Made by a program: the position numbers and the translations under genes. The notes below the pieces were generated by a model. That model did no database searches and was not told the origin of the DNA. It saw only the letters and a program-made list of their open reading frames with translations. This document shows, one piece after another, positions 1-8,345 of a DNA stretch of 64,000 bases. Every line of letters begins with the position of its first letter. The stretch's first letter is position 1. Source of the stretch: Planctomycetota bacterium. Lineage in GTDB: Bacteria; Planctomycetota; Phycisphaerae; Phycisphaerales; UBA1924. Where the stretch lies: positions 18,388-82,387 of the forward strand of contig JAGWZK010000018.1 of NCBI GenBank assembly GCA_018968885.1, read 5' to 3'.

Positions 1-214
1 CGCCGCGATCGCAGCGCTCAACGGCAAGAACGTCGATGGTCGCGATCTGACCGTCAACGAAGCCAAGCCCCGCGAGGGTGGTGGTGGCGGCCGCGGATTC
101 GGCGGCGGCGGTGGCAGTCGTGGCGGCTTTGGTGGCGGCGGCGGCGGTGGCCGCGGCGGCTTCGGCGGCGGCGGTGGTGGTCGTGGCGGCTCTGGTGGCC
201 GCGGCGGCTGGTAA
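1..214 (+). CDS. Glycine-rich RRM RNA-binding protein, C-terminal part
   Basis: Only the last ~70 codons lie in the window; the reading frame runs from base 2 to a TAA at 212-214. The first residues ([24 protein letters not shown]) match the final strand and helix of an RRM fold (the NG-x-x-x-x-GR-x-L-x-V-x-x-A motif). A tail of about 45 residues made almost only of Gly, Arg, Phe and Ser (RGG/FGG repeats) follows. This is the layout of bacterial cold-shock-type RNA-binding proteins, which have one RRM and a glycine-rich tail and bind RNA in the cytoplasm. The start is outside the window. A terminator follows at 299-325. Confidence 0.85.
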   Translation, partial: AAIAALNGKNVDGRDLTVNEAKPREGGGGGRGFGGGGGSRGGFGGGGGGGRGGFGGGGGGRGGSGGRGGW

Positions 215-298
215 TCGCCTGATGCTGTTTGGTCGTTCAATACTCTCGTGATGATGAATCACACGGGGTGAATGGTCAAAAAAATCAAACTCTGAAAG

Positions 299-325
299 CA
301 CCCCGGTTCACGCCGGGGTGTTTTG
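299..325 (+). terminator. Rho-independent terminator of the RRM gene
   Basis: An 8-bp perfect stem (CACCCCGG / CCGGGGTG) with a 6-base loop is followed by TTTTGTTGT. It lies 85 bases after the RRM protein stop codon on the same strand. Confidence 0.85.
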
Positions 326-362
326 TTGTGTTGGCAAGGCATTGTCCCCGTGCGGTTGCCGC

Positions 363-1058
363 CTAATCATGCGTTGATTCGGTCTCACCAGAATCTTCGC
401 AGAAGCGGTCCGGCTTGGCGCGGCGTTGCCAATTCATCACGATGCACGGGCGCTTGGAATAAACACCCTCCCACTCCACTCTCAGACCATGTGATTCCAA
501 GGTTTGCACAGCAGTCCTGGCAATAAGTACGCTGTTCGCTTCATACTCCTCTTCTGAATCGGCTTCGATCATGGAGCCGAATCCCAGAAACACGCCACCA
601 CCTTCTGCCGCGCTTTCTGTGTCCTGCTCGTGGTAGTAGACATAGCCGATGATGGGCACGCCTTGCCAGACTCCATCGAGCCGCTCAAACTCATCGGGCA
701 TAGCTCCTGAGCCACAATTGCCGCAGCACCACCAGTTGTGCCGCGCCATGATGCCCATCGCGTTGAGATCTTCGAATGCCGCATCCAGGCGATCGCAATC
801 AGTGACCTCAGGCCATGACCGCATCTCTTCTTGCCGCTCTTGCAACATTCTCGCCAACGCCGCGGCGGCCACGCCCTTGAAATCGGCCCCTTTATGACTC
901 TCCGACAATATCTCCGTAGCACGCTCGATCAGGACTTCGTGCGAATCAAACCCACCGGCAAGACCCAGCCGAATCGCGTTCTCAGCATCTTGGAGTGCTT
1001 CGGGGTCCGGCGTGGAGCCGCGAAGCCAGAACTTGAAATCGTCCCATATCTGGCTCAC
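363..1058 (-). CDS. Hypothetical protein, resembles DUF6891
   Basis: A 231-residue soluble protein with no signal peptide. The middle (about residues 85-200) holds a CCGNCG cysteine cluster, then GYVYYHEQD and GVFLGFGS, and the C-terminal part reads [11 protein letters not shown]. This resembles the DUF6891 family, whose function is unknown; I recall that match and could not search for it. It starts with GTG at 1058, which overlaps the TGA of thiC as GTGA. It is therefore probably cotranscribed with thiC, translationally coupled to it, and under the same TPP riboswitch. Whether it has any role in thiamine metabolism cannot be read from the sequence. Confidence 0.7.
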   Translation of the reverse strand: MSQIWDDFKFWLRGSTPDPEALQDAENAIRLGLAGGFDSHEVLIERATEILSESHKGADFKGVAAAALARMLQERQEEMRSWPEVTDCDRLDAAFEDLNAMGIMARHNWWCCGNCGSGAMPDEFERLDGVWQGVPIIGYVYYHEQDTESAAEGGGVFLGFGSMIEADSEEEYEANSVLIARTAVQTLESHGLRVEWEGVYSKRPCIVMNWQRRAKPDRFCEDSGETESTHD

Positions 1059-3052
1059 ACCACCCGCTCTTCTTCCTTGGATATTCCCAGCGCGGGCCGC
1101 ACATCCAACTGCACCACCGTTGCACCGATCTTCTTGGCGTGCAGGTCTTTGGCCGTCTCCGGATCAACATAGTCAGAGTGGCAGCTCGCCTTGTCCTTAT
1201 CCGCCCCCACCACTTTCTTGGTCTTGGCTGCCAGCTTGTGAATCTCTTCCGGGCTCAGCACACCGCGCTTGGCGAGAATCTCCTGCTGTTCCGCCGTCAA
1301 CGCGGCAGACTTGATCGGCGCACCCAGCTTTCCATTCGCGCCCACCCGCTCGTACCCATCCGCCTTGCCACTCATGAACTCCTGGATCTCTTTGCTGATG
1401 CGCACGCTGCACCAGTCGTGACCGCACATCGCGCAGAAATCCGTATCAACATCCAGGTCTTCATCGTGATACGCGCGGGCTGTATCGGGATCGAAGGACA
1501 ATTCAAAGTGCTTTTCCCAGTTCAGCGCTGCACGCGATTTGGTCAATTCATCATCGCGGTTCCGCGTGCCCGGAATGCCTAGGGCAATATCCGCGGCATG
1601 GGCCGCGATCTTGTACGCGATGCACCCTTGCTTGACATCGTCCTTCTTCGGCAGGCCCAGATGCTCCTTGGGCGTCACATAGCACAGCATCGCCGCGCCG
1701 TGATACGCCATCGCCGTCGCGCCGATGCAACTGGTGATGTGGTCATACCCCGGGAACATGTCCGTGACCAGCGGCCCGAGCACATAGAACGGCGCGCCGT
1801 GGCACAGCGTCCGCTGCACCTTGGCGTTCCACTCGATCTGGTCAAAGGGCACATGGCCCGGACCTTCGATCATCACTTGCACACCCTTGCGCCAGGCCCG
1901 CTCGGTCAGTTCGCCCAGCGTCTCGAGCTCCGCGATTTGGGCCGCATCCGTGGCATCGGCCAAACCACCGGGACGCAGGCCATCGCCGATCGAGAACGTC
2001 ACGTCATACTGCCGCAGGATGTCACAAATATCCTCCCAGCGCGTATACATGATGTTCTCATCGTTATGCACGAGCATCCACTTGGCGAGCAAACTCCCGC
2101 CACGGCTCACGATCCCGATCAGCCGGTTCTTGACATACTTCAGATGCGCCCGCCGAACGCCCGCGTGAATCGTGAAATAGTCCACACCTTGCTTGGCCTG
2201 ATGGTGCAGCGACGCTTCGATCGTGGCCCAATCCAGGTCCTCGATCTTCTTGCCGATGATCATCGAATAGATCGGCACCGTGCCGATCGGCACCGTGCTG
2301 TTCTCGATGATCGCTGCGCGGCAGGCGTCCAGATCGCCGCCCGTGGACAGGTCCATCACCGTGTCCGCGCCCCACTTCTCCGCCCACTTGAGTTTTTCGA
2401 CTTCTTCATCGGTGCCGCTGGAAACGGGTGATGCCCCCATGTTGGCGTTCACCTTGGTCTTGCTGGCGCGGCCGATCGCCATCGGATCGAGCTTGTGCTT
2501 CAAGTGGTTGATATTGGCAGGAATCACCAGCCGTCCCGCGGCGACCTCATCGCGCACCGCCTCGGCACCCCGCCCGGGAAAGAGCACATCAAAGTGGGTC
2601 TCACGCTCTGCCACACGCTTCATCTGCGGCGTGATGATGCCAAGTCGCGCCGATTCGAGCTGCGTGATGGGCGTGAAATCTGCCGGATAGATCACTCGCA
2701 GCACATCGCCTTTGGCAGTTGCGAATTCGCGCACCGACTTGTCACCCACGCAGCGTGAGCAGACTTCCGTCGAGGGCTTGACGCCTGATGCTGTGTTGCC
2801 CAGGTTCACCACGCTCCAACCCTCGGGGAGAAAGTCCCAGGCCGTCTTGGCGCTCGGCGCTGGCATTCCCGGCGCATCGGGCGAAGAGAACATCAATGGC
2901 CCACCCACATCCGGCGCGTTGGCAAACGAACCCGGCGTGGTCACATTCGGTGTCGTGGCAGGGTTGAGTCCGCCACGGAGGGGGGGCAGAAATCGCGAAG
3001 TCGCGGCAGCCGAGTGCGTGCGACCATTGAGAACAGACGTATCGAGTGACAT
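1055..3052 (-). CDS. thiC: Phosphomethylpyrimidine synthase
   Basis: Radical-SAM enzyme that converts 5-aminoimidazole ribotide to 4-amino-5-hydroxymethyl-2-methylpyrimidine phosphate, the pyrimidine half of thiamine. At 665 residues it has full bacterial length. Recognisable blocks are [50 protein letters not shown] and [17 protein letters not shown] cluster (CxxCxxxxC), the [4Fe-4S] ligand motif of ThiC, lies around residue 540. The ATG at 3052 follows a strong GGAGGG ribosome site that is also the 3' edge of a TPP riboswitch. The next gene overlaps its stop codon. Confidence 0.97.
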   Translation of the reverse strand: MSLDTSVLNGRTHSAAATSRFLPPLRGGLNPATTPNVTTPGSFANAPDVGGPLMFSSPDAPGMPAPSAKTAWDFLPEGWSVVNLGNTASGVKPSTEVCSRCVGDKSVREFATAKGDVLRVIYPADFTPITQLESARLGIITPQMKRVAERETHFDVLFPGRGAEAVRDEVAAGRLVIPANINHLKHKLDPMAIGRASKTKVNANMGASPVSSGTDEEVEKLKWAEKWGADTVMDLSTGGDLDACRAAIIENSTVPIGTVPIYSMIIGKKIEDLDWATIEASLHHQAKQGVDYFTIHAGVRRAHLKYVKNRLIGIVSRGGSLLAKWMLVHNDENIMYTRWEDICDILRQYDVTFSIGDGLRPGGLADATDAAQIAELETLGELTERAWRKGVQVMIEGPGHVPFDQIEWNAKVQRTLCHGAPFYVLGPLVTDMFPGYDHITSCIGATAMAYHGAAMLCYVTPKEHLGLPKKDDVKQGCIAYKIAAHAADIALGIPGTRNRDDELTKSRAALNWEKHFELSFDPDTARAYHDEDLDVDTDFCAMCGHDWCSVRISKEIQEFMSGKADGYERVGANGKLGAPIKSAALTAEQQEILAKRGVLSPEEIHKLAAKTKKVVGADKDKASCHSDYVDPETAKDLHAKKIGATVVQLDVRPALGISKEEERVV

Positions 3053-3140
3053 GTTGCTTTCCCTCCGCCGGTACGAACCGGATCAGGTTCCACGGGTGCA
3101 TCTCAGGTCGCCACCGGCGACCGCCCCGAGCGTGGCGGAG
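3053..3140 (-). promoter_or_regulatory. TPP riboswitch (THI element) of thiC
   Basis: Read on the minus strand, the leader shows the conserved TPP aptamer parts in order: CGGGG, a P3 hairpin (GGTCGCC/GGCGACC), CTGAGA, ACCCGT, GAACCTGATCCGGTT, GTACCGGCG and GAGGGA. A short P1 (GCT/AGC) closes it. GGAGGG at about 3061-3066 is both conserved aptamer sequence and the Shine-Dalgarno sequence, about 8 bases before the thiC ATG. Ligand binding would therefore hide the ribosome site directly; no separate expression platform fits in the remaining bases. Confidence 0.95.
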
Positions 3141-3243
3141 TTTATGCGGCCCATCGACCAACAAATGCCTCTATTTGACCCGCCTTTCCGCGCGACACTA
3201 CCTCCAAAGCTCGTACTTTCAGGAGCTGGAACTACCCTCACTC

Positions 3244-3387
3244 ATGCTCTTTCCCGAGGCCGTCTATGAAACTGTTCTGTATGGCGACAATGTGCCCGCA
3301 CTCGCAGACTTCTACTCGCGCGTGATGGGGCTGCGACTCTTGCCGGGAGCTGATGAACACGGTGCCGCGCTCAGGTTCCCAAGCTGA
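3244..3387 (+). pseudogene. VOC (glyoxalase/bleomycin resistance fold) protein, 5' fragment
   Basis: 47 codons that read like the N-terminus of a VOC-family protein: a first beta strand (AVYETVLYGDNV), then the helix PALADFYSRVMGLRLL, and the start of the next strand (ALRFPS). VOC proteins normally have 120-150 residues, so about two thirds is missing. The coding sequence runs into the tRNA-Gly fragment at about 3375 and meets a stop there. The gene was therefore cut by the recombination that placed tRNA sequence here. The catalytic or metal-binding role of the intact protein cannot be inferred. Confidence 0.65.
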
Positions 3388-3417
3388 ATGTCGCCGGTTC
3401 GATCCCGGTCGCCCGCT
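3375..3417 (+). tRNA. 3' fragment of tRNA-Gly(CCC)
   Basis: The segment starts in an anticodon loop (TTCCCAA, anticodon CCC) and continues through a 5-base variable loop, a T arm (GCCGG-TTCGATC-CCGGT) and the 3' acceptor strand CGCCCGC plus T. This is the layout of bacterial tRNA-Gly(CCC). No 5' acceptor strand (GCGGGCG), D arm or paired 5' anticodon strand lies upstream; those bases encode the VOC fragment. It is not a functional tRNA gene. Such anticodon-loop-to-3'-end segments are typical tyrosine-recombinase attachment sites. Confidence 0.75.
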
Positions 3418-3423
3418 TTGTCT

Positions 3424-3459
3424 GCCGCCGATGTCACACGATGACACCGGCGGCTTTTC
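3424..3459 (+). terminator. Terminator behind the tRNA-Gly fragment
   Basis: The stem GCCGCCG...CGGCGGC is extended by TGTCA/TGACA across one mismatch, with loop CACGA and tail TTTTCATT. It lies 7 bases after the tRNA fragment and looks like the original terminator of the tRNA gene. Confidence 0.8.
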
Positions 3460-4038
3460 ATTGACAAGCCCCGCAGAATCCGCGAGTTCCGGCGAGGCGG
3501 GAAGGAGCGGCGGGATCTCGGCCAACAGCCCGACGATGACAGGGAATGACCTGGGTGGACGCTCGCTTGTGCAAGCGCGTGTGCAAGTGGTTGTGCAAGG
3601 CGTGGCGGGGGTGAGGACGCCGATCGGCAGCGCCATGGTTGGAAGCGTGGTGCGGGGCTCGGACGGCCACCGCGGCGTGGGTACATCGTTCAGACTCGCA
3701 CGCCATCGTTTCGACTGGCGTGTCCAGGCGGCTGGGATCCAACCGTGTGGATGAGCCGTTTGGGACGGTGGTTCATGCCCAGGGGTTCTGGGAGTCTCGA
3801 CGACCACCACGCCCATCCGCGGCGTCGCATCCGATAACCCGGATTGGCCTCGATCTGGCGAACCGATCCCTCCGTCTGTCGTTGCCCATCTTGCCAAAGG
3901 ACAATCTTCGCGGATTTCTGGTTGACGGGGGGGGGGGTAGCGCATAATGGAAAGAGCGGAGTTTCCCCGTGCCCGGCTGGTGCCGTGCGCGTGCCGCGGT
4001 CAACGATCGCCGCCCAACGGCGGCTGAGGAGAGAGAGC
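3460..4038. other. Gene-free stretch before the first sorting-tail protein
   Basis: No reading frame in this stretch resembles a protein on either strand; the frames that exist are rich in Arg, Pro and Ser with no motif. It contains a short direct repeat (variants of TTGTGCAAG at about 3569-3600) and a run of ten G at about 3926-3935. The promoter of the gene at 4039 must lie here, but I cannot place it convincingly. Confidence 0.5.
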
Positions 4039-4683
4039 ATGAAGACATCGATCGCTATCGGTGCGTTGGCCCTCGTGGCCGTCGCGGGTTCTGCGAACGC
4101 TGGCATCGTGGATTCGTTCACGACCGCGGGGAATAGCAGCACCAACGGATTTGGTGCGCCCTGGGTGAACATCCCCGGCTCGCTCTTTAACCAGCGTCAG
4201 GTGGCGCGGTTCAACTCCGCGGGCACTGGCACCGCCTCCGTCGCGAGCGGCGCTTGGAATGCGTTCCTTCCTCAGTACAACACCACCGGCTCGCCCAGCT
4301 CAAGCGTCCTGACCTACCGGCAGGACAGTTCCTTCTCGACGATCGATCTGAGCGGGATCGCGTCCATGTCGTTCGACATTGCCGTGACTGGGTCGGTCAC
4401 GTTTTTCTGGAACATCATGGATGTGAACGGCTTCATCATCGATTACCCCGGCCCCTTTACCCTCTCGGCTGGATCGAGCACTCAGACCCTCAACTTCAGC
4501 ACCGCGAACATCGATCTTGGATTTGACATCAGCGCGGTTAATCGAATGCAGATCTGGATCTCCGCCGCTTCTGCCAACTCGAGCATTTCGGTCACAAACT
4601 TCACCTACACGCTCGTCCCGACCCCCGGCGCCGTCGCGGTCCTGGGCCTCGGCGGCCTCGTCGCCGCCCGTCGTCGCCGCTGA
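4039..4683 (+). CDS. Secreted protein with PEP-CTERM-like sorting tail (1)
   Basis: 214 residues. The N-terminus MKTSIAIGALALVAVAGSANA is a signal peptide; the body is rich in Ser, Thr, Asn, Gly and Phe and beta-strand-like. The C-terminus PTPGAVAVLGLGGLVAARRRR is a short Pro-Gly motif, a hydrophobic helix and a terminal Arg cluster. That is the layout of PEP-CTERM-type signals, which are read by an exosortase-like protease to release or anchor the protein at the cell surface. The ATG at 4039 follows a GAGGAGAG ribosome site. The body has no domain I recognise. Three relatives lie at 22399-24908. Confidence 0.8.
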   Translation: MKTSIAIGALALVAVAGSANAGIVDSFTTAGNSSTNGFGAPWVNIPGSLFNQRQVARFNSAGTGTASVASGAWNAFLPQYNTTGSPSSSVLTYRQDSSFSTIDLSGIASMSFDIAVTGSVTFFWNIMDVNGFIIDYPGPFTLSAGSSTQTLNFSTANIDLGFDISAVNRMQIWISAASANSSISVTNFTYTLVPTPGAVAVLGLGGLVAARRRR

Positions 4684-4722
4684 GTTCGCTCGGCACTGAC
4701 CGCACAACCTGAGTTCAATCCT

Positions 4723-4760
4723 CCACGGCCCGGGCACACGCTCGGGCCGTGGGCGTTCAT
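4723..4760 (+). terminator. Terminator of the sorting-tail gene
   Basis: A GC-rich 10-bp inverted repeat (CCACGGCCCG / CGGGCCGTGG) with a 10-base loop, followed by GCGTTCATT. It lies about 40 bases after the gene and also faces the end of the minus-strand recombinase pseudogene, so it may act on both strands. The T tail is weak. Confidence 0.6.
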
Positions 4761-4766
4761 TGAACC

Positions 4767-6225
4767 TCACATCACGGCCACTGCCTCCGCCCGCTCTCCA
4801 TCCGCTCCCAGCGGCAGGTCCGGCAGGCTCGCCACTGCCCGGGCCATGTCGAGGAGTTTGGGGTCGGTGTAGACGTTGGCTGTCAGGCTCGGGTCGCTGT
4901 GCCGCATCGCGGCCTGGGCCGTCCGGAGCGGAACGCCCGCCTTCGACAGGTGCGTTCCGAAGGTGTGCCGCAGGGCGTGGATGTCGATCGTGCGGCCGCG
5001 CTCGTCGGTCTTGACGACAACCTCTTTGCCGCCGCGCTGCTCGACGCGGGCCAGACCCGCGAACACCAAGTCACGGTCGAAGATACGGATCAGCCCGTCG
5101 GGCACGTCAAACAGCGGCTCGTCGCTCGGCAGTGCGGCGGGGATCGGCTCATCCGCGTCGCGGGCGGCCTGCTGCGCCCACGCCAGACGATCGGCCAACC
5201 AAGCGCGGATATCTGCGGCAAGGTCGGTCCGCAGCGGGATCTCCGACCCGCGGCGATTCTTCTCGTCGCGGGCGTTCAGCAACAGGTGCGGCACCCGGCC
5301 GCCCCCCCCCATCGAGATCGACCTGGCCCACGGTGATGCTGGCCAGCTCGCCCTTCCGCAGGCCGGTGAGCACGAGCGTCTTGTAGATCAGCGCCCGCTC
5401 GCGGCCGATGCGCAGCAGGTTCTCGCGCGTCGCGGGCGTCACCTTCGCATGAGCCTGCCCCTTCGCCTCACCGCGTCGCACGGTCATCGCGTCGGCCAGC
5501 GGGCGGCGCTGGGCGGCGTCCAGAAGGCGGGCCAATTCCTCTTCAGTCAGGGCCCGGCGCTGCCGCCGCGTGTCGGCCCGCTGGTCGGCCACCGCGACGG
5601 CCAGCAGCGGGTTGTGGGTCAGCCGCCCGGCGCGGACGCACCAGTTGATGAACGTGACGCACGCCTGCCGGTATAGCCGTTCCGTGTGCCCGCGGACATG
5701 CCCGTGTCCGCCTGATCCCGGAGCCACCGCTCGACCGTCGCGGCCGTGAAGTCTCGCAATCGCTTCACGCCCCGGTCGGTAGCGACACGAGCCACCCGGC
5801 GGCGGGCCTGGATGTACCAGTGCTCGGTGCTGCCCTTCAGACGCAGGTGGTCGCGCCACGCGTCGAGGTTGGTTTCGATCGACTCGGCCCCGTGCCGGGA
5901 GGCAGCGTCCTCCTCGGGCGTGATCACGCCAGCGCGGATCAGTTCGGCCCGGCGCACCAGTTGGGCCAGCACCGCCCGCGCGGCGGTCTCATCGGAACAG
6001 CCGGTCGGACGTTCGATCCAGTACCCTGCGGCGTCGCGGAACTTGGCGATGTACGACTTGGTCGTGCCGGCATGCGGACACGGCCGTCGGCGGCGGTGAA
6101 CACCTCGGCGGTGCGGAGTTTGCCGCTGCGGATGCGATAGCGGGCAATGCGCTTGCCGCACTGACGTTGATCTCCGCGCCGGGCGGAAGCGGTGCGGTCC
6201 AGGATTTGCGGAACACGGTGCCCAT
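4767..6225 (-). pseudogene. Tyrosine recombinase/integrase, broken by frameshifts
   Basis: Joining reading frames reconstructs one integrase. It has the N-terminus MGTVFRKSWTAPLPPGAEI from 6225, a beta segment (KRIARYRIRSGKLRTAEVF), TKSYIAKFRDAAGYWIERPTGC, and a SAM-like core-binding domain ending RLYRQACVTFINWCVRAGRL. The catalytic domain has LVLTGLRKGELASI (first Arg), HALRHTFGTHL (H-x-x-R) and RHSDPSLTANVYT (His and nucleophile Tyr). At least four frame changes separate these parts: near 6165, near 6065, near 5690, and at a C9 run at 5302-5310. Neighbouring genes are intact, so decay is likelier than poor sequence, although the C9 break alone could be an error. It probably once mobilised this accessory region. 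Confidence 0.85.
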
Positions 6226-6369
6226 GGGGCGAATCTCCATCCGCCCCTGCCGCGTTTCGGAACGGTCGGCCGGGGTCACAGTGAGGGCTGGCCGGTGGCA
6301 CGGGTCAAGTCGCTCGTTGGCGGTTGGGCCAAGGAGCGATTCATGCGAAGATGTGGACCAGGTCGCGTA

Positions 6370-7059
6370 CTACAGCCCCTTGCGGGCCTTGGCGTGCGCC
6401 CGCTCGGCGTCGGTGAGCCGGGTCTCCGCGGCCGCGAGTGCGGCCTTGGCCCGCTCGAGCTCATCCTTCAGCCGGGCCTCCTGCTCCTGCTGATCGCGTG
6501 AGATCGGGAGGTTCCGCAGATCACGCTCCAGCCGCTCGACATCATCGCGGATGCGGTTGCGCTGGTTGAACGCCGCGCACTTCGTCGCCTCGGCCTCAGA
6601 CGCCTTGCGCTCGTGCTCGCGACGCTCCATCAGCGCCAGCACCTCTTTGGGCACGCGCGACGCGGGGAGCAGGCCTTCGTCGTACACAGCCAACACGTGC
6701 CGGGCCGCCGACTCGATCGAGTTCAGTTCCCGCTGCGCGTTCTCGGCGTCGAACGAGGTGGCGTCCGCCTCGGACTCGAGTTTGGCGATCTGCGCCTCGG
6801 CCTGGGACCGCGTCGCGTCGGCATGAGCCTTGGTCTTCGTAGCCGCCCGGCGCAGGCGTACGACATCGCCGGCGGAGTGCATGTCTGCGCGGGCCTCGGC
6901 GATGCGGGCGATGATCGCGTCCGCCGCCGTGGGCTCGATCCCGGCGTCGCTGGCTAGCTCAGCGAGACGGTCGGTCGTCTGACCCGCCCATGCCGCGTCG
7001 ATGAACGCGGCGCGGGCCTGCTGCTTCTTGTTCTGGGCGGTCTGGGCAAGGGTTGTCAT
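6370..7059 (-). CDS. Coiled-coil protein of the integrase cluster
   Basis: 229 residues, very rich in Ala, Glu, Arg and Lys. A long heptad pattern runs from about residue 60 to the C-terminus, in two stretches (RRAATKTKAHADATRSQAEA... and RNRIRDDVERLERDLRNL... to the end) separated by a Pro-containing linker (GLLPASRVPKEVLALM). There is no signal peptide or membrane helix. The start at 7059 has a good ribosome site (AAAGGA, 7-base spacing) and overlaps the stop of an upstream small frame as ATGA. I do not recognise the family. Its place between an integrase and an excisionase-like gene makes it an accessory gene of the element. Confidence 0.6.
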   Translation of the reverse strand: MTTLAQTAQNKKQQARAAFIDAAWAGQTTDRLAELASDAGIEPTAADAIIARIAEARADMHSAGDVVRLRRAATKTKAHADATRSQAEAQIAKLESEADATSFDAENAQRELNSIESAARHVLAVYDEGLLPASRVPKEVLALMERREHERKASEAEATKCAAFNQRNRIRDDVERLERDLRNLPISRDQQEQEARLKDELERAKAALAAAETRLTDAERAHAKARKGL

Positions 7060-7317
7060 GAGGCGTTCCTTTCTAAGAGAGGGACTGAGACCACGCCGCG
7101 CAGGTACAGCACCCGCGCGACTTCAACGATGTGCTTCTCGTGGTCGCTGATGATCCGACGGGCCAGCGTGTGGACCCAGGCGTGCCGCTGGGCCCACCGC
7201 TCGGGTTGCTTCTCGACGCCGGCGATGCACCACCGCGCGATCGTGATGTGGTCGGGGACGGCCCGAGCGATGGCTTTGTGGAGGTCGGCCGCGGTTTCGA
7301 CCGTGGCGACCGTCTCA
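7056..7317 (-). CDS. Small open frame between the HTH and coiled-coil genes
   Basis: A stop-free frame of about 87 codons reading AADLHKAIARAVPDH, IARWCIAGVEKQPERWAQ, HTLARRIISDHEKH and VARVLYLRGVVSVPLLERNAS. It has protein-like composition (amphipathic helices, few Pro). It ends in ATGA overlapping the start of the 229-residue gene, and it begins where the HTH gene stops. There is no ATG, GTG or TTG in frame in the first half. The start is therefore unclear: a CTG at about 7325, a start lost by mutation, or a fusion to the HTH frame by frameshifting. Function unknown. Confidence 0.4.
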
Positions 7318-7530
7318 AGCGTCGGCAGCGGCCGAAGTCTTGCGGTCGAGGTGCTCGCGGAGATCGGAAAGACGCCAGCGCACGACGCGATCGCCTAGGC
7401 GGATGGGCGCGGGGAGCTCACCACTCTGGACCATTCGCCAAATCGTGCGAGCATTGACGCCGAGCAGTTCCGCCACCTCGCGGACGTTGATCACCGCGAC
7501 GTCGGTCTTTCGGACCTGAAGTTCATCCAT
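7315..7530 (-). CDS. Excisionase-like HTH (MerR/AlpA-type) DNA-binding protein
   Basis: 71 residues from the ATG at 7530 (MDELQVRKTDV). The domain VINVREVAELLGVNARTIWRMVQSGELPAPIRLGDRVVRWRLSDLREHL is a textbook winged HTH of the excisionase/AlpA type: a first helix REVAELLGV, a recognition helix TIWRMVQSGELP, a wing IRLGDRVVRW and a last helix. Such proteins bend DNA at attachment sites or regulate integrase genes. An upstream in-frame start at 7587 would add a Pro-rich, non-conserved leader and is less likely. Its position upstream of the decayed integrase supports a mobile-element origin. Confidence 0.85.
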   Translation of the reverse strand: MDELQVRKTDVAVINVREVAELLGVNARTIWRMVQSGELPAPIRLGDRVVRWRLSDLREHLDRKTSAAADA

Positions 7531-8345
7531 GAATGCACCCAGAGTGCCGTCGCGAGCGGGAGCAACCGGCTCGCAGGCGCAGGACAACGGGAACCCCGGC
7601 GCACCGTGTGAGGGGGGCGGCGGGGCGGGCTGGTGTTGGATCGCGGCAGGTTGGCTGGATTGGGCTGAGTGGCTGGTTCGGTTGTGTGCGTAGGCGGGTG
7701 AGGCTCTACATCACCCATCTACGCGAAAGCCACGCGGCGTGGCGAAGACTCGGGAGGATTCTCCGGGGCCGCGAGTGACCCCGGGACCCTCAATATGTGC
7801 ACGATCCGGCAAAAGTGTCGCGCGGAATCGTGTTCCTGTCGTCGTGCGTCATGGTCTGCGTCCCCGAGTACCTCTCTGCCGTTCTCGGCGATCTGTCGCG
7901 CGGAATCGGCGAAGCCGTGCCGCAAACGCGTTCCGCCATAGAGCATCTAACCCGTTCGCGGGCGGTTTCCCGAAGATGTGCGTCATTTTCGTGCAGATTC
8001 CTGACATAGCCCGTCCGCGAGCGTCCCCCTGCATGCCTTTATGCAATTCCGGGGAGGGTTGTGGCGCCTTCCGGCAATCTCCGACACGCTACACCTGTGC
8101 CGACACGGGTTTCAGGGTCAGTTGGGGTCAACGCATGCCCCTCTGTGTGCTCCCTATGCAGCCGAAGGACCATCTGCCCGGGGAATCTGGCGACCGAGCG
8201 GCCCGAGGCGCGCAGAGTCCTCACCTGTCATCTCGCACAAGTGGGATCAACTTCACGATGCGGACGGTCGTGTATGCAGTTGTGGAAGGAGCGGCGGTGT
8301 TGCTATGCGAGCCAGTGCCAAGCATCCGTTACAGCGTGCCGAGCC
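7531..8345. other. Gene-free stretch in the accessory region
   Basis: About 800 bases without a gene I can support. It contains two near-identical short segments (GTCGCGCGGAATCG at about 7816 and 7894). At about 8230-8290 one frame reads HKWDQLHDADGRVCSCGR, which has the look of a small Cys-rich motif but no surrounding gene. It probably consists of decayed element DNA plus the promoter of the minus-strand HTH operon (7531-7700). Confidence 0.45.

Noticed and set aside
3340..3420. A complete tRNA-Gly gene
   Set aside because: No 5' acceptor strand or D arm pairs with the 3' part; the upstream bases encode a VOC protein.
3926..3935. Run of ten G as a phase-variable tract
   Set aside because: It lies in non-coding DNA about 100 bases before the next gene, so it cannot change a reading frame; effect on a promoter cannot be judged.
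8225..8295. A small Cys-containing motif (HKWDQLHDADGRVCSCGR)
   Set aside because: No start, ribosome site or conserved flanking frame supports a gene; could be chance or a remnant.
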